From the NCBI GenBank assembly GCA_964350135.1, contig CAYGJN010000012.1, positions 1-32,690 on the forward strand: DNA of 32,690 bases. Reading direction: 5' to 3'. The notes under the pieces are model-generated. The model was not told where the DNA came from. It ran no database searches and saw only the letters and a list, made by a program, of their open reading frames with translations. Positions 1-8,306 of this stretch are shown here, in pieces. How positions within the stretch are numbered: position 1 is the stretch's first letter; every line of letters starts with the position of its first letter. Both the position numbers and the translations under genes were made by a program. This DNA comes from CAYGJN01 sp964350135 (GTDB lineage: Bacteria > Bdellovibrionota > Bacteriovoracia > Bacteriovoracales > Bacteriovoracaceae).

Positions 1-1
1 A

Positions 2-1138
2 AGGCAGGTAAGCTATCTTCATAGATCTCTATTAACTAACAAGATCTACACTCTTAAAGATCGTAATGTTTTTCCAATTTCTGATGAATCCACTGAAACG
101 ATTTTTAAAGAATTAAGAATGAGCCATAGGGTTTCAATTGTCTTTATGCTGTTGACTGGCCCATTTCAGCTTTTTCGTTGCAAGGCCAATAGGGGAATCG
201 TTTTAAGTTTTTTAGAGCTTAGTAATTTTATCAATATTATAACCAAGCTTATGTTTCGCTCTCATAAGGCCATTATAAGTGTGCGAGTCAGTCCTTCTTA
301 TTATGAAAAAATAAGATTTGGAACTTTATATAGAGCTTTGATTCGTTTTCTCTATCCTAGAGCTGATCTTGTCACTACAAACTCTCATGTTTGTAGAGCT
401 CAGTTGATTAAAGAATTTAAGCTCAACCCTTCCAAAGTCTTAGTAGTTGAAAACGCTGTTGATCTTGAAGAGATTGAAAAGAAAAATCAACTCTCTAATA
501 TGCCAGGACTTCAAATAGAGGGTCTTACTAATTTTGTGATGATTGGAAGACTTACAAAGCAAAAAAACTATTTCAAAGTGCTAGAAGCTTTTAAAAGAGC
601 TCATCAGGTTAATTCTAAATGCCGACTTCTTATTCTTGGAGATGGTGATGAAAAAGAAGAGCTTTTAGAGTTTGTAAGCCATAATCTAGGTCTTCGTATA
701 GGAACAAGTCTTGAGCAATACGATAGAGATGTTTATTTTCTAGGCTTTGTAACAAATCCTTATCAGTATATAACTTCTCAATCTATTTTTGTTCTAGGCT
801 CTCTTTATGAAGGGCTTCCCAATGTTGTTCTTGAGGCAATGGCCTGTAGGGCAATGGTCATAAGTGCAGACTGTGCTACTGGACCAAGAGAGATTCTTGC
901 ACCCAACTCAGATCTTGATAAAGAAGCTTCTGAAGCTGAGTACACTGAGTACGGAGTACTTCTACCTGTTATGCATGACCGCCGTCATATCGAGCTATGG
1001 AAAGAATGCTTTTTGAAATGCCTTCATGAAAAAGATATGCAGAACCATTATAGCCAAGCGTCTTATAAAAGAGTTCAAGATTATAAACTTGAGACAGTTA
1101 TGGGTCGTTGGGGAAAAGTCTTTTCAAAACTTCAGTAA
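2..1138 (+). CDS. Glycosyltransferase family 4 (GT-B fold), 5' end missing
   Basis: This is a retaining GT-B glycosyltransferase of the GT4 / Glycos_transf_1 type, which moves a sugar from a nucleotide donor onto a surface-glycan intermediate at the inner membrane. The C-terminal donor-binding half is complete: a VMIGRLTKQKNYFKVLEAF strand-helix unit, LLILGDGDEKEEL, and the EX7E-type segment GSLYEGLPNVVLEAMA followed by the donor loop CATGPREIL. The frame is open with no stop back to base 2, and the residues before the ATG at 119 read as continuing protein. The true start is therefore upstream of the window and the first ~40-60 residues of the acceptor domain are missing. It lies on the same strand as the polysaccharide genes from 5137 on but is separated from them by minus-strand genes. 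The acceptor and linkage cannot be read from sequence. Confidence 0.85.
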   Translation, partial: RQVSYLHRSLLTNKIYTLKDRNVFPISDESTETIFKELRMSHRVSIVFMLLTGPFQLFRCKANRGIVLSFLELSNFINIITKLMFRSHKAIISVRVSPSYYEKIRFGTLYRALIRFLYPRADLVTTNSHVCRAQLIKEFKLNPSKVLVVENAVDLEEIEKKNQLSNMPGLQIEGLTNFVMIGRLTKQKNYFKVLEAFKRAHQVNSKCRLLILGDGDEKEELLEFVSHNLGLRIGTSLEQYDRDVYFLGFVTNPYQYITSQSIFVLGSLYEGLPNVVLEAMACRAMVISADCATGPREILAPNSDLDKEASEAEYTEYGVLLPVMHDRRHIELWKECFLKCLHEKDMQNHYSQASYKRVQDYKLETVMGRWGKVFSKLQ

Positions 1139-1140
1139 AA

Positions 1141-1160
1141 AAGCTCCCCGTAGGGAGCTT
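1141..1160 (-). terminator. Intrinsic terminator of the GNGGD secreted-protein gene, possibly bidirectional
   Basis: A perfect 8-bp stem, AAGCTCCC/GGGAGCTT, encloses the loop CGTA. On the minus strand it is followed by a run of T (complement of the A-run at 1136-1140) and lies 6 bases past the stop of the minus-strand gene ending at 1167. On the plus strand it follows the glycosyltransferase stop directly but is trailed only by AATCATTTATT, so it would be weaker in that direction. Confidence 0.8.
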
Positions 1161-1166
1161 AATCAT

Positions 1167-3242
1167 TTATTGTCTTAAAATTTTCATTGCGAGTTTCTTC
1201 ACATCTTTACTAGATGAGAACTTTGCAATATGGGAAATAATATAAAGAGTCTCATTTGAAAGGCTCTCACCTAAAAGTCTATTCAGGATACGAATTGCAT
1301 TCGTTGTATTGTTTTGGCTGTAGCTAAGTACTTTATTTAAAATTTCTTCAGGGATTTTATCAAAGTCTTCAATAAGTGGAAGAATTTGAGAGAGCAATTC
1401 ACTGTTGAAGCTAATATTCAGATAGGGATCATTCCAAATCGTTTCGATTTTATTCAAGGCCCAAACTTGAGTCATTGGTGAGTTAAGAATGAAGCTATTA
1501 GCGTTTAGTATTGCATCTTTGTATGGGTTACTCTCTTGTGCTGCCCAGGTAAAGATAATACTCATAAATTTCTCAGATGGAGGAGAATGTATAAAGAAAT
1601 ATTCATAGTTTTCGAGACAGTAAGATCTCTCCAGGTCAAAATGGCCTTGCGCCTCTGCACTTTGGAAACTATGAAATTGAGAGACCAGGATGTTTGAAAG
1701 ACGATTTATAAAGTCACCATTGTCATAATCTTGAGCAATTTCAGGAAGTACTGAGCAAAGGTTATTGATGGCCACATCATCTCTCGAAAAGTAATGGTCT
1801 GCGTTTTCGTATCTGAAATCGACGACTCTTTCAAGGATCATCCTGTGGAATTTATTGAGCTCAAAATCTTCATGATAATAAAGCTTAAAAAGGGATTCAA
1901 AATGAGTATGGTCGAAAGTTTCATTCGCTTTGTACTTTGAGCCTCTAAGGAAGTATTCCATATGTTTATGTAGCTCTTCTTTATAGATGCCTTGATCACT
2001 TATTTTGTTTAAGACATCAAGATAAATGATTGGAAAGTCTTTGATGCCAATTCGATGATGCAAGTTTAGTAAAGTTTCTTGTATATTAAAAATTGAGGTT
2101 GTTACTGTTGCGGGTGTATCCTCACTAAGCTCAAGATAAGTAGATAAGATAGGTTTAAAAATATAAGTGAGTACCTCATAATAATAGGAATCAATAAAAC
2201 TTTGATGATAAACTAAAAGCTTTGAAACAAAATTAGTTTCAAGAATAGAATTAAACTCCTCCATAGTGAGATCAGACATAAATATATTGAATGCAAGAGA
2301 CCTTCTCGCAAGGTTTAGATCGTATTGATTACTGTAATCGTCAAATAGTACATGTTCATATGAAGAAGCAATATATTTAGCTAGAGGAGTAAGCAGACTT
2401 CTTAGAGGACTGTTAATATCTGGTGGCAAGCTTGTGGACTGAGCTGTAGTACTTACTATCGCAAATAGAGTTTCAATATCTAAACTAGCAGCATTTGTTG
2501 AAAATACTTCTACCATAGCCTCTACATCTTCAGGTGAGTCTTGAGTATTTAGCCAAAGCTGTTCAGCAAACTTGATCTTAAGGCCAAGAATGGGAGTCTG
2601 TTCTAATTTCTTAAGTAAGCATTGATTACAATGAGCAATTTCTTTAATCACTCCTTGATCAATAGCTGCTTCTGCAAAATCTTTAATAATATTTGCATTG
2701 TTAATAAGGAGTAAATAAACCTGTTTACGTACTGTTTGAGAATTGGCAAAGCCAGCTTTGATAGCGTCTTCATAAAGGAGCTCGTGCATTATAAGTGCAC
2801 CTCTATGAATTATATCCAATGAGTTCCAGAGTTCTCGGTTGATTTTGACAGAAGCCCCAATCTTATTAATTGCGATTTGCTTAATCTCACAATATGAAGG
2901 GATGTAGATATGGTTGCTATCTGGGATATCAACTAAGTCATGGACCACAAACTCAACTCGAGTCATAAAATACTTAATTTTCTCTTTGTAATAGTTTGAA
3001 AGATTCTCTGATCTGATTCTATCAGCAAGCGCTATCGCAACATCAATAGGAGTCTGAATATCCTCTAGAAAGTAAATATTATCATTTATATGTAGGCTTC
3101 CTTCATAAATATCCAGAAGCTCTGTGGTTCTGACTCCATTCTCTTTACAAACAATAACATCTCCACCATTGCCTGTACTTTGTCCGGCAAAGAGTTGCAG
3201 TGATAGTATAAAGAAGAGGCTAAATACTTTTATTTGTTTCAT
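1167..3242 (-). CDS. Large secreted protein with GNGGD...C N-terminus, function unknown
   Basis: This is a 691-residue exported protein of unknown function. Residues 1-19 form a signal peptide (charged MKQIK, hydrophobic core, probable cleavage after LFA). The mature protein opens with STGNGGDVIVC, a start I recall from many uncharacterised Bdellovibrio/Bacteriovorax exported proteins. At about residues 145-180 there is a helical segment containing MHELLYEDAIKAG, then NSQTVRKQVYLLL. Its HE pair resembles half of a zinc-protease helix, but no complete HExxH is present, so no protease activity is claimed. The remaining ~500 residues look mostly alpha-helical and repetitive, perhaps HEAT-like. 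A Shine-Dalgarno AAGGA lies 6 bases before the ATG, inside the 3' end of the upstream regulator gene. The 23-bp overlap implies translational coupling with that regulator. Confidence 0.75.
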   Translation of the reverse strand: MKQIKVFSLFFILSLQLFAGQSTGNGGDVIVCKENGVRTTELLDIYEGSLHINDNIYFLEDIQTPIDVAIALADRIRSENLSNYYKEKIKYFMTRVEFVVHDLVDIPDSNHIYIPSYCEIKQIAINKIGASVKINRELWNSLDIIHRGALIMHELLYEDAIKAGFANSQTVRKQVYLLLINNANIIKDFAEAAIDQGVIKEIAHCNQCLLKKLEQTPILGLKIKFAEQLWLNTQDSPEDVEAMVEVFSTNAASLDIETLFAIVSTTAQSTSLPPDINSPLRSLLTPLAKYIASSYEHVLFDDYSNQYDLNLARRSLAFNIFMSDLTMEEFNSILETNFVSKLLVYHQSFIDSYYYEVLTYIFKPILSTYLELSEDTPATVTTSIFNIQETLLNLHHRIGIKDFPIIYLDVLNKISDQGIYKEELHKHMEYFLRGSKYKANETFDHTHFESLFKLYYHEDFELNKFHRMILERVVDFRYENADHYFSRDDVAINNLCSVLPEIAQDYDNGDFINRLSNILVSQFHSFQSAEAQGHFDLERSYCLENYEYFFIHSPPSEKFMSIIFTWAAQESNPYKDAILNANSFILNSPMTQVWALNKIETIWNDPYLNISFNSELLSQILPLIEDFDKIPEEILNKVLSYSQNNTTNAIRILNRLLGESLSNETLYIISHIAKFSSSKDVKKLAMKILRQ

Positions 3243-4047
3243 GATTTTCCTTTTGCAATAAATTAAAAAATTGAATAGCTAGACAGTAGACTTTGTTAGC
3301 ACCCTTAGACTTTGCCCTTTCCATTAGCTCTAAGTCTAAAGAGTTTTTGAACTCGCGAATTCGTTTTTTCACAAAGCTTATATCTTCACTATTGATTGCT
3401 ATTGTTAAACTTGAAATCTCTCTTTCTGTTGTTTCTTGTTCAAAGATAGCATCACTGGCCATATTGAGAATTTGTACATTATGTTTACGGATAGAGCTTG
3501 AAGGTATGTCGTTAGTCGTTTGAAGCTGTATATCAGTGGACTTGTACTTATTTCCTTCTTTTCTGATAAGGTTAAGGCGTAAGAGTCTGGCCATGATCTT
3601 GTCAATTAATTCAATATCTAAGTCCAGAGTGCTTGCTAGCCATTTATGATCACTTTTAAAAATTGAGGTTGTTATTAACTCCAAAACAGCAAAGTAGTAC
3701 CAATCAGAAATTATTTTGAAGTAATCGTCATGAACATTTTTCCTGTGGGGATCAAGGTCTGAGTTTATAAGTCTTTTTTGAGCAGCAAGTTTTTCTTTTT
3801 TAGAACGAGCATCAGATGCTAAAACTAAATCAATGAAGTAGCCTTTCTCTTTATCAGTAATTTGTAGTTTATCTGCAATCTTAGTAGCACTTTCACGGGA
3901 AAGTCCTGCCTTACCATTCATAATATTTGAAAGGTTGGATGAAGGAATTTCTAAATCTCTGGCCATTGCTCTGAGTGAGTAGCTTGGGTTAGCCTCTTTT
4001 CGAATATGCAGAAAGTCTGAAAGAATTTCCCTGTAGTTTAAATTCAT
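3220..4047 (-). CDS. TIGR02147-family transcriptional regulator
   Basis: The N-terminal ~70 residues form a Cro/C1-like helix-turn-helix (YSLRAMARDLEIPSSNLSNI, then NGKAGLSRESATKIADKL). The rest is the TIGR02147 C-terminal domain: ISDWYYFAVLELI, the second winged-helix-like unit SDHKWLASTLDLDIELIDKI, and the signature region REISSLTIAINSEDI. This family is strongly expanded in Bdellovibrio relatives and Fibrobacter; targets are mostly unknown. An in-frame TTG 15 bases upstream is possible. I prefer the ATG because a promoter-like -10 covers the TTG region and the ATG gives the usual family N-terminus (275 aa). It is the first gene of a two-gene unit with the secreted GNGGD protein, overlapping it by 23 bp, so that protein is its most likely functional partner. 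A paralogue is at 32039-32690. Confidence 0.85.
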   Translation of the reverse strand: MNLNYREILSDFLHIRKEANPSYSLRAMARDLEIPSSNLSNIMNGKAGLSRESATKIADKLQITDKEKGYFIDLVLASDARSKKEKLAAQKRLINSDLDPHRKNVHDDYFKIISDWYYFAVLELITTSIFKSDHKWLASTLDLDIELIDKIMARLLRLNLIRKEGNKYKSTDIQLQTTNDIPSSSIRKHNVQILNMASDAIFEQETTEREISSLTIAINSEDISFVKKRIREFKNSLDLELMERAKSKGANKVYCLAIQFFNLLQKENHETNKSI

Positions 4048-4053
4048 GGATGC

Positions 4054-4082
4054 ACAATCCAATATTTTGACTTGCTAGTCAA
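4054..4082 (-). promoter_or_regulatory. Predicted leaderless promoter and palindromic operator of the TIGR02147 gene
   Basis: On the minus strand, TTGACT (4082-4077) is followed after exactly 17 bases by GATTGT (4059-4054), 6 bases before the ATG at 4047. No Shine-Dalgarno is present. The -35 is one arm of a near-perfect palindrome, TTGACTTGCTAGTCAA (4067-4082, 14 of 16 positions symmetric), which is where a repressor such as the encoded HTH protein could bind to regulate its own gene. The -10 matches consensus at only 3 of 6 positions, so the promoter call is moderate. Confidence 0.45.
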
Positions 4083-4127
4083 TGATTCGAATATCGTTGT
4101 GCTATGTGAGTTACCGCGCGGCCAGTC

Positions 4128-5078
4128 TTAATAAATCGTCTGAATCCACTCGTACATTGATTTTAGGCCCTGCTCAAGAGTTGTTTGAGGGTTATAGTTC
4201 AGATATTCCTGGGACTTTGAGATATCAGCAAATGTAATTGGCACATCTCCGGCCGGAACATCTTTGCGCTCGATCTCACATGGCCTGCCTGTGGTTTTCT
4301 CAATGGCCGCTATCAGATCAGATAAAGAAACTGGAGTTGAGTTACCAAGATTATAAGTTTCATAAACTTTTTGATTTTTTAGAATACGCTCCGTTGCGCC
4401 CACAATTCCTTGAACTGTATCTGCTACATAAGTGTAATCTCTGGCCATAGAGCCATCCCCAAAAAGAGTAATAGTCTCGCCAAAATGATTGGCCTTTAAA
4501 AATTTATGAATGGCCAAATCTGGTCTTTGTCTTGGGCCATAGACAGTGAAAAAACGCAGATTGATAATATCGAGCTTATAAAGATTATGATACATACGAG
4601 TGAAAAGCTCACCAGACTGCTTACTAGCAGCATAGACAGAAATAGCGTGATCAAACTCTACATCTTCTTTAAAAGGTATCTCTTTGCATTCTCCATAAAT
4701 GGATGAACTTGATGCGAATACAAGTTTGTTATGATTTGTCTCTTTCATGGCCTCCATTAAAGAAACAGTTGCTTTGATATTAGCATCTACATATTTAAGG
4801 GGATCTTTTAGTGAAGGGCGAACACCAGCTTTAGCTGCAAGATGAATAACAACGTCTACTGGGTTGTCTTTTAAAATACTAGTGAGCGCATCTTGGTTTT
4901 CAAGATCCATTTCAAAAAACTTAATAGTCTCATGAGCAGGTAGGTTGGATTCTTTAATCTTTCGATCATAAAAAGGATCAAAATTATCAACACCTACAAC
5001 AGAATGTCCGTTTGCAATAAATTTATCTGCTAGGTGAGAGCCAATAAAGCCCGCAACACCTGTAATTAGAATTTTCAC
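4128..5078 (-). CDS. UDP-glucuronate 4-epimerase-like NAD-dependent sugar epimerase
   Basis: This is a short-chain dehydrogenase/reductase of the extended sugar-epimerase class. It most resembles UDP-glucuronate 4-epimerases (CapI/LspL type), which interconvert UDP-GlcA and UDP-GalA in the cytoplasm. Visible are the NAD-binding GVAGFIGSHL at the N-terminus, the catalytic serine region FASSSSIYG, the YAASK active-site Tyr/Lys pair, and RFFTVYGPRQRPD, which is typical of this subgroup. The start is set at the GTG at 5078, preceded at 5 bases by a perfect AGGAG and giving MKILITG; the longer ATG start at 5099 would add residues not seen in the family. It is transcribed divergently from the amidotransferase gene and supplies a uronic-acid donor to the same locus. 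Exact substrate is inferred. Confidence 0.85.
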   Translation of the reverse strand: MKILITGVAGFIGSHLADKFIANGHSVVGVDNFDPFYDRKIKESNLPAHETIKFFEMDLENQDALTSILKDNPVDVVIHLAAKAGVRPSLKDPLKYVDANIKATVSLMEAMKETNHNKLVFASSSSIYGECKEIPFKEDVEFDHAISVYAASKQSGELFTRMYHNLYKLDIINLRFFTVYGPRQRPDLAIHKFLKANHFGETITLFGDGSMARDYTYVADTVQGIVGATERILKNQKVYETYNLGNSTPVSLSDLIAAIEKTTGRPCEIERKDVPAGDVPITFADISKSQEYLNYNPQTTLEQGLKSMYEWIQTIY

Positions 5079-5136
5079 TCTAACTCCTATATACTCCATT
5101 TATATATTGTTAACGCTCATATTAAAAGCTTCTCGC
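5079..5136. promoter_or_regulatory. Divergent intergenic region between epimerase and asnB
   Basis: These 58 AT-rich bases must hold promoters for both directions of the polysaccharide locus. AGGAG (5088-5084, minus) is the epimerase ribosome-binding site. On the plus strand TATTAA around 5120 is a possible -10 for asnB, but no convincing -35 is seen. No Shine-Dalgarno precedes the asnB ATG. Confidence 0.4.
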
Positions 5137-7029
5137 ATGTGTGGATTTACAGGATTTTTAAGTTCAAGTGAAAAGGCCTCTGAGTCAGTCCTTCGAAAAA
5201 TGACTGACGCAATCGCCCACCGTGGTCCAGACAGTGATGGTCATTGGATTGTCGAAAACATTGCCTTTGGTCATAGGCGTTTGGCCATTCTAGATCTTTC
5301 GCCTACGGGCCATCAGCCCATGAGTGATCCTTCTGAGCGTTATTGCATTATTTTTAACGGTGAAATCTATAATTTTAAGGCTCTCGCAAAAAATCTTTCA
5401 GGAAAATATCCTCTTAAGGGTAGCTCGGACACTGAGGTTCTCCTTCACCACATTGAAGAGTTTGGCCTAGAGACCACTCTTAAAAAAGTTTGCGGAATGT
5501 TTTCTTTTGCCCTTTGGGATAAAAAACAAAAAGAGCTGATTCTTGCAAGAGATCCTATGGGGGAAAAGCCTCTTTATTATGGAAAGTCTAAAGGCACATT
5601 CTTTTTTGGATCTGAGTTAAAGTCTTTTTACCCTCATCCAGACTTTGAAAAAAAAATTAATCAAAAAGCTTTAGCCTTATATTTTAAATATAATAATGTT
5701 CCTGATCCTTATTCAATTTTTGAAAATATTTTTAAACTTTCTGCCGGAGAATTTGCTCGCTTTAATGAAAAAGGGGAGCTTGTTTCAAAGAAAAAATATT
5801 ATTCTTTAAAAGAAACAGCAGAGTCAGGACTTAAGAATTTAATCTCTACAAAAGAGCAGGCCCTTAAACGTCTTGAAGATGTTCTTTTAGAAGTTGTTGG
5901 TGAGATGATGGTAACAGATGTTCCTTATCGAGCATTTCTTTCTTCAGGAATAGATTCATCGACTATTGTTTCTTTAATGCAAAAAATATCTACAACCCCT
6001 GTGAAAACCTTCAGTGTTGGTTTTGAACAAAAACAATTTGATGAATCAGCTGGTGCTAAAAAAATAGCAAAACATTTAGGTACAGATCATACAGAGCTTA
6101 TTTTAAAAGGCTCAGATACTTTAGATGTTGTGCCAGAGCTTTCAAAAATTTATTGTGAGCCCTTTTCAGATTCATCACAAATTCCTACTTTTTTAGTGTC
6201 AAAGCTTGCTCGTGAAAAAGTGACAGTATCTTTATCTGGAGATGCTGGGGATGAAATGTTTGCGGGTTATAATCGCCATACATGGATCCCTCATATTTGG
6301 AATAAAACAAAATCCATTCCTGGTGGCTTAAGATCAACTTTATCTGGTGCTGCTCAATCGGTTTCCGCGCAAACTCTGAACTCTATGGCCGGTTTTGCCG
6401 GACTTAAGACTCAAAGACCAGGGGACAAGATTCATCAGCTTGCTCAAATTATGAAACTTAATTCTCAAGAAGAGATTTATGATTTTCTTACCACTCATTG
6501 GAGTAGTGATATTGTTACGGGTGTAGAGCTTTCAAAAGATGATATTCCAATTTATGGAGGAGAGTTTGAAGATTTTGTAAGCCAGATGCTTTATACAGAT
6601 CAAACTGGATATTTAGTGAATGATATTTTGGTTAAAGTAGATAGAGCTGCTATGCGAAATAGTTTAGAAACCAGAGTTCCTTTCTTGGATAAAAGGCTAG
6701 TTGAGCTTAGCTGGCAGATTCCTTATGAGATGAAGCATAAAGGCACTCAAGGCAAGAGCATTCTAAGGGAGTTTCTGTTCAAATTTGTTCCAAAAGAGTA
6801 CTATGAAGGGCAGAAAGTTGGCTTTGCAGTTCCTTTAGAATCTTGGCTTCGCACTGACCTGGTTGATTGGTCTATGGAGCTTCTTGATCCTAAAAAACTT
6901 TTGGATGCTGGGTTAAATGCTGATCTTATTAGTAAGAAGTGGCAGGAGCATCAAAAGGAAAAAGCAAACTGGCATTATGATCTTTGGGATGTGCTTATGT
7001 ATATGTCTTGGAGAGAGGAATACTTATGA
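5137..7029 (+). CDS. asnB: Glutamine-dependent asparagine synthase-like amidotransferase
   Basis: AsnB-family enzymes activate a carboxylate with ATP and transfer ammonia from glutamine. The start is the ATG at 5137, because class II amidotransferases need Cys directly after the removed Met (MCGFTGF). The glutaminase domain (about 1-215) shows HRGPDSDG, R49 region GHRRLAI, FNGEIYN (N74-G75) and D98. The synthetase domain has the PP-loop S269-SGIDSS, then SLSGDAGDEMFAGYNRH and VDRAAMRNSLETRVPFLD. At 630 residues it is full length. Its stop overlaps the next start by 4 bp (ATGA), so it is translationally coupled to a UDP-sugar dehydrogenase. That context favours a role like WbpS, amidating a uronic-acid residue of the surface glycan, over housekeeping asparagine synthesis. 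The family assignment is secure; the substrate is inferred. Confidence 0.9.
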   Translation: MCGFTGFLSSSEKASESVLRKMTDAIAHRGPDSDGHWIVENIAFGHRRLAILDLSPTGHQPMSDPSERYCIIFNGEIYNFKALAKNLSGKYPLKGSSDTEVLLHHIEEFGLETTLKKVCGMFSFALWDKKQKELILARDPMGEKPLYYGKSKGTFFFGSELKSFYPHPDFEKKINQKALALYFKYNNVPDPYSIFENIFKLSAGEFARFNEKGELVSKKKYYSLKETAESGLKNLISTKEQALKRLEDVLLEVVGEMMVTDVPYRAFLSSGIDSSTIVSLMQKISTTPVKTFSVGFEQKQFDESAGAKKIAKHLGTDHTELILKGSDTLDVVPELSKIYCEPFSDSSQIPTFLVSKLAREKVTVSLSGDAGDEMFAGYNRHTWIPHIWNKTKSIPGGLRSTLSGAAQSVSAQTLNSMAGFAGLKTQRPGDKIHQLAQIMKLNSQEEIYDFLTTHWSSDIVTGVELSKDDIPIYGGEFEDFVSQMLYTDQTGYLVNDILVKVDRAAMRNSLETRVPFLDKRLVELSWQIPYEMKHKGTQGKSILREFLFKFVPKEYYEGQKVGFAVPLESWLRTDLVDWSMELLDPKKLLDAGLNADLISKKWQEHQKEKANWHYDLWDVLMYMSWREEYL

Positions 7030-8306
7030 AAAAGATTGCTGTCATTGGACTTGGGTATGTTGGACTTCCAGTTGCTGTTGGTTTTGGAAAGAAAACTCCC
7101 GTTATAGGCTTTGATATTAATGCCAAAAGAATTGATGAGCTTAAATCAGGCCATGATAGAAATCTAGAAACCAGCAAAGAAGAATTCACACAGGCTCAAA
7201 TTGAATACACATCTAATGTCTCAGATCTTTCAAAAGCTAATTTTTATATTGTTTCAGTTCCCACTCCTGTGAGTTCTGACAATAGACCTGATATGTCTAT
7301 TGTACTTTCTGCGACAAAGACTGTTGGATCAGTTTTAAAATCTGGTGATATTGTTGTTTATGAATCAACTGTTTATCCAGGAGCCACTGAAGAAGAATGC
7401 GCGCCACTTTTAGAAGAAATTTCAGGGCTTAAGCTTAATAAAGATTTTTTTATTGGTTTTTCTCCAGAAAGAATTAACCCAGGTGACAGAGAACATACAT
7501 TAGAAAAAATTGTAAAAGTTGTATCTGGCTCTACTCCTGAAGTTTTAGATGAGATTGCTGATATGTACGCTCAAGTTGTAACAGCTGGTGTTTTTCGTGC
7601 GAGCTCTATCAAAGTAGCTGAAGCAGCAAAAGTAATTGAAAACACTCAAAGAGATATCAATATTGCTTTTATGAATGAGCTTTCCATTATTTTTAGCAAG
7701 CTTGGTATTAATACTCAGGATGTTTTAGATGCGGCCAAAACAAAATGGAATTTTTTAAATTTTTATCCAGGTCTTGTTGGAGGCCATTGTGTTGGGGTTG
7801 ATCCATATTATCTTACTCATAAAGCTGAAAGCGTTGGTTATCACCCACAGGTCATTCTCTCAGGAAGAAGAATTAACGATGGCATGGGTAAATGGATTGC
7901 TGGTGAAACAATTAAAGGTCTTGTAAAAGCAGGTCATAGAATTGCTGATAGTACCATTACAATTTTAGGGCTCACATTTAAAGAGAACACTCCAGATATT
8001 AGAAATACTCGAATTATTGATATTGTAAGAGAGCTTCAAGATTTTGGTGTAAAGGTTCAAATCCATGACCCTCTTGCGTCCAATGATGAAGTAAAACATG
8101 AATATGGTATTGAGCTAACCTCTTATGAAAAACTAGAGCCTGCAGCGGCTTTGATTATGGGAGTTAAGCATAGAGAGTTTGAAAATTTGACTGCAGAAAA
8201 TATTAGAGAACTTTTAAAAGATAAAAATAGCCTTGTTGTTAATATTCAAAGCCATATTAAAAAAGAGCAATGGGCAGCCTTAAATATTAACCATTGGTAT
8301 CTTTAG
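7026..8306 (+). CDS. tviB: UDP-N-acetylhexosamine 6-dehydrogenase (TviB/WbpO type)
   Basis: This NAD-dependent nucleotide-sugar dehydrogenase oxidises C6 of a UDP-sugar to the uronic acid, releasing two NADH. The 426 residues contain the N-terminal Rossmann motif VIGLGYVGLP (residues 7-16), the central lysine/asparagine helix AEAAKVIENTQRD (about 199-211), the catalytic-cysteine motif GGHCVGVDPYYL (C255), and a C-terminal UDP-binding half starting near TILGLTFKENTPDIRNT. The run after the catalytic Cys (THKAESVGYHPQVILSGRR) is the form seen in TviB/WbpO/VipA enzymes acting on UDP-GlcNAc or UDP-GalNAc, not UDP-glucose. The ATG at 7026 overlaps the asnB stop as ATGA. Its immediate partner is a WbpP/TviC epimerase, so the expected combined product is UDP-GalNAcA. 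Confidence 0.9.
   Translation: MKKIAVIGLGYVGLPVAVGFGKKTPVIGFDINAKRIDELKSGHDRNLETSKEEFTQAQIEYTSNVSDLSKANFYIVSVPTPVSSDNRPDMSIVLSATKTVGSVLKSGDIVVYESTVYPGATEEECAPLLEEISGLKLNKDFFIGFSPERINPGDREHTLEKIVKVVSGSTPEVLDEIADMYAQVVTAGVFRASSIKVAEAAKVIENTQRDINIAFMNELSIIFSKLGINTQDVLDAAKTKWNFLNFYPGLVGGHCVGVDPYYLTHKAESVGYHPQVILSGRRINDGMGKWIAGETIKGLVKAGHRIADSTITILGLTFKENTPDIRNTRIIDIVRELQDFGVKVQIHDPLASNDEVKHEYGIELTSYEKLEPAAALIMGVKHREFENLTAENIRELLKDKNSLVVNIQSHIKKEQWAALNINHWYL

Noticed and set aside
2800..2830. Zinc metalloprotease call for the secreted GNGGD protein based on its His-Glu helix
   Set aside because: A full HExxH motif and downstream ligands are not present; only a resemblance.
4114..4121. GC palindrome CCGCGCGG after the 4-epimerase gene as a terminator
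   Set aside because: No loop and no T-run on either strand; only 8 bases, so left unassigned.
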